Source: Torymus aiolomorphi (taxonomy: Eukaryota > Arthropoda > Insecta > Hymenoptera > Torymidae). Taken from it: DNA of 64,000 nt. Within the stretch, counting starts at the first letter, position 1. Each line of letters opens with the position of its first letter. Position numbers and translations under genes: made by a program. Shown here one piece after another: positions 61,352 through 64,000 of this stretch. Below the pieces are notes generated by a model. That model was not told where the DNA came from. It saw nothing but the letters and a program-made list of their open reading frames with translations, and did not search any database. The stretch spans positions 42,870,195-42,934,194 of the forward strand of contig CM070876.1 of NCBI GenBank assembly GCA_036365515.1, written 5' to 3'.

Positions 61352-62633
61352 TATACAGGCTTTGACTTTTCGTAAATATCTGAACAAATTCTTATGAATT
61401 TTAGACGTAAAAAGAAGAAATTATAGTTATATAATTAAATAATTTTCGCCCACACGGGCGTAAAGTACGTAGGTTCTGTAAAGTTTTGTAGGAGTATGTG
61501 AGCTATTAAGCTTCTTAGGCGTTAAGTAGTAGATACATTATGCTCGCTGGCTTTTGAGTAGGTACGAAAAGTTCTATTATGTCAGTCAAGTTAACTTATG
61601 GGTACTTGACTACAATAAATTGATTTCAGTACTTTCTTGTGTTTAATTTGTATAGAATGTTGCAAAAATTTGAATACATTTCTGAGAATAGTCATACAGT
61701 TGTTTCGGAGAGTTGTTTGCATTACTTGACTATCGATAAATGATTTCACAACTTTCGTTTGTATGATTTGCAGTGAATAATTTGAATGTATTTAGTTACA
61801 TATAATTTGTTCAGCATCAGCATACATTGACTCAAAGAAGTAAAAAACTTTTTCACTAGTATTTATTTGATTTCTTTTAAAAAATCATAAATATTATTAT
61901 TTTATAGACTAAAAAACTTCTATAGTTGCCTTATTTTATACTTTCGTAGAAACTTTTATATTAAAAATATTATTATTTGTACAGTCATAAAAAAAACTAT
62001 TACCATTTGTAGAAAGTGCTTATTGAATAGATGAGATTAGAAGAAATAAAAGGACTAGACAAATTCTGTTGTTAAAATGTACATAAAAAATTAGTTTTTT
62101 AAAAAACGTTTTAATTGTTTTAAAAAAATATTTAAGCTCTCATTAAAGTTTTTGGTATACAGAGTTTGAGGAATGTTGAGAGAGAGAGAGAGGAGAGAAA
62201 GAGATGGCGAGAGAGAGAGGGAAGGGGGAAAGAGAGGGAGGTAGAGTAGATTATACAAAAAAAACTTCTATACTTGACTTATTTTATACTTTCGTAGAAA
62301 GTTTTATATTAATAATATTATTATTTGTATAGTCATGAAAAAAATTATTACCATTTGTAGAGAGTGCTTATTGAATATATGAGATGAGAAGAATAAGAGG
62401 ACTAGACAAATTATGTTATTAGAACGTACTTAATAAATTAGGTTTTTTAACAACGTATTGATTGTTTTGAAAAAATATTTAAGCTCTCATTAAAGTTTTT
62501 GATACAGAATTTGACGAATGTCGAGAGAGAGGGGGAGATAGAGAGGGGGAAGAAAGAGAGGGGGAGAAAGAGAGGGGGCGAAAGAGAGGGAGGAAGAGAA
62601 AGGGGGAGAAAGAGGGGGTGGGAGGGAGAGGAC

Positions 62634-62668
<35 letters not shown>

Positions 62669-62700
62669 GGTTAATATAGCATAATTGACGGTTTTATTTT
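61352..62700. repeat. Repeat X, uninterrupted inverted copy
   Basis: Reverse complement of 43435-43735 joined to 23696-24560. At about 61645 it has CTTTCTTGTGTTTAATTTG, the site that carries the copia insertion in the other copy. It contains GA-rich tracts (62175-62250, 62520-62670). Confidence 0.78.
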
Positions 62701-62961
62701 CATTGATGCAGTGGACAACTCGAAATGCTCGATCCTTAACGCGCGTTTCATGAACAAAAGAAGCCAATTTCTGAACTCAAAAAAAAAAATACGATGTGTA
62801 GTAAGGGAGGAATTGACTTTTTTACTCATTGCACAACGTACTATTTATTTCCCTCATATGAGTAATCTTTCAACTCCTCTTTCTTTCTTATTTTCCGCTT
62901 TTTTCGTTAATCCTATTTTACAAGTCAACAAAGTGGCGAGAGTTGAGTCGGAAATAAAGTG

Positions 62962-63029
62962 ATATGAGGAAATCTCCAGAACCTTTAACAGTTTCCCAAC
63001 AGTTAACGGTTCCGGAGATTCCCTCATAT
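62962..63029. repeat. Near-perfect 32-bp inverted repeat (hairpin)
   Basis: Arm 62962-62993 (ATATGAGGAAATCTCCAGAA...) pairs with 62998-63029 (...TTCCGGAGATTCCCTCATAT) with a few mismatches and a four-base loop. It could be a small foldback or a small-RNA precursor; nothing decides between these. Confidence 0.7.
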
Positions 63030-64000
63030 GCAACACTGGAGTAAAGTCGTAGATTATTCCCGCGGATGGGTTTACTGGCCAAGCGAAGCGAGGGTAATGT
63101 ACTATTATGTAATTTATATATGTAGAATATCTAATCTAATTTAACAATATAAATTTTTCACATGATAACAATGCAAAAAGTATTAGTCTGACATATTTAG
63201 GATTGAATTGTATAGCTTATCATACTGGTTTATAAAAAGAACAATTATAACTTTAACTTTAATTTTTATCTACCATAATAATTTCGCAGTAATAAAATCC
63301 TTTCAATAAAGAAGTTATAATTTGACCCCTCAGCTGCCGGAAAAATCTGTCTTATGGGATTTTCAATATTTCATGGCAAAGATTCTTTGACATCGGCAGC
63401 CAACCAGCTAACATGCTTATTCACATTAGTTAAAGATAGAATAAATAATTACATTGTATATTGTATATTGTACATTGTATATTGCATATTGTACATTGTA
63501 TATTGTGTATTGTATGCATACCTTTATTTTCTTCCTGGTGATGTATCTTTCTGCGGATTGCATATGACGCAATTTTCCTAAAATAAGTAGTAATAAACTT
63601 TTAATACATTGTTCAAACTAAAAAAATGCAATTACTAAAAATAAGTACTAATTTACAAAACAAAACCAGATTATAAACATATTAACACTTTTGGGGCTGA
63701 TATTGCATAAACATTTACTTCTCTAATTCTTGCATTTTTCAAAATTAATTGTTCGTCAAATTTCAATTTTTATAACATATATAAAACTTATATAAAATTT
63801 TTTATATGTTATAATACAATTTACCCCCACGCTCCTAGCCGAGTCAAATTATCAGTTTTTGTCAATTTTTAACACTTTAAGTGCTGACAATATATAAGCA
63901 TTTCCTCACTCATAGGCCAATTTGTTTAGCAATTTGAAACGTTAAAATTATAATTCTTTAATATGAAATAATTTATTCTTTTGAACTAAAGTTGTATAAT
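63030..64000. other. AT-rich unassigned end of the window
   Basis: It holds a microsatellite (63450-63525) and two related segments with YAACACTTTNRGKGCTGA near 63680 and 63870. No gene recognised. Confidence 0.4.
63450..63525 (+). repeat. Microsatellite based on TATTGTACATTG
   Basis: Imperfect tandem repeats of ATTGTATATTGTAC, about 75 bp. Confidence 0.9.

Noticed and set aside
62447..62767. Open frames in the GA-rich tract
   Set aside because: Simple-sequence artefact; no motif, and both strands are open.

Overview
The window looks like repeat-dense, AT-rich animal genomic DNA, most likely from an insect. The evidence is the element mix: Penelope-like elements with GIY-YIG endonucleases, a Ty1/copia element, an errantivirus-like Ty3/gypsy element with F-type envelope genes, a CR1/L2-like LINE, and TTAA-flanked foldback elements. 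I found no intact host gene. The order is not decidable from this sequence. Nearly every recognisable coding stretch belongs to a transposable element, and many are nested; several insertions can be proved from target-site duplications or an empty site elsewhere in the window.

Layout: (1) 1-3.5 kb: a 316-bp foldback element, then a decayed Penelope-like element (family B) on the minus strand. (2) 4.0-7.7 kb: Penelope-like element A, with an inverted partial copy at its head and 13-bp target duplications. (3) 7.7-9.5 kb: GC-richer DNA without a recognised gene, ending in a 24-C run. (4) 9.5-16.0 kb: Penelope-like element D, an inverted dimer with 13-bp duplications, interrupted by Penelope-like element C with its own 15-bp duplications. 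(5) 16.3-21.8 kb: a family B 3' fragment, then a large TIR element holding a deleted 2.1-kb LTR element and several nested palindromes. (6) 23.7-43.7 kb: repeat X, interrupted by a decayed copia element, which is itself interrupted by a 15.07-kb Ty3/gypsy-type element (element E). (7) 43.7-50.1 kb: unassigned DNA with tandem units carrying duplicated mini-exons, a long CT microsatellite and an AT-rich repeat array. (8) 50.1-55.3 kb: a 5.1-kb TTAA-flanked palindrome. (9) 55.3-60.1 kb: a second TTAA-flanked element carrying a LINE. (10) 60.4-64 kb: a foldback, an inverted uninterrupted copy of repeat X, and simple repeats.

The standout is element E (25999-41064). Its order is LTR, leader with duplicated covarying hairpins, gag, pol (with a macro-domain-like segment between RNase H and integrase), two tandem envelope-like genes, and three small ORFs of which two are zinc-binding-like paralogues, then LTR. 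Splice-acceptor-like sequences precede the first envelope gene and one small ORF. This layout resembles a complex retrovirus more than an ordinary gypsy element. Small frame breaks interrupt gag, pol, both envelope genes and one accessory gene; they are described but not repaired here.

The second notable system is the hammerhead-like motif at the ends of all four Penelope-like families. Two families keep the canonical C3/G8 core pair, while the other two carry U3/A8, a paired change at positions that contact each other in the folded ribozyme.
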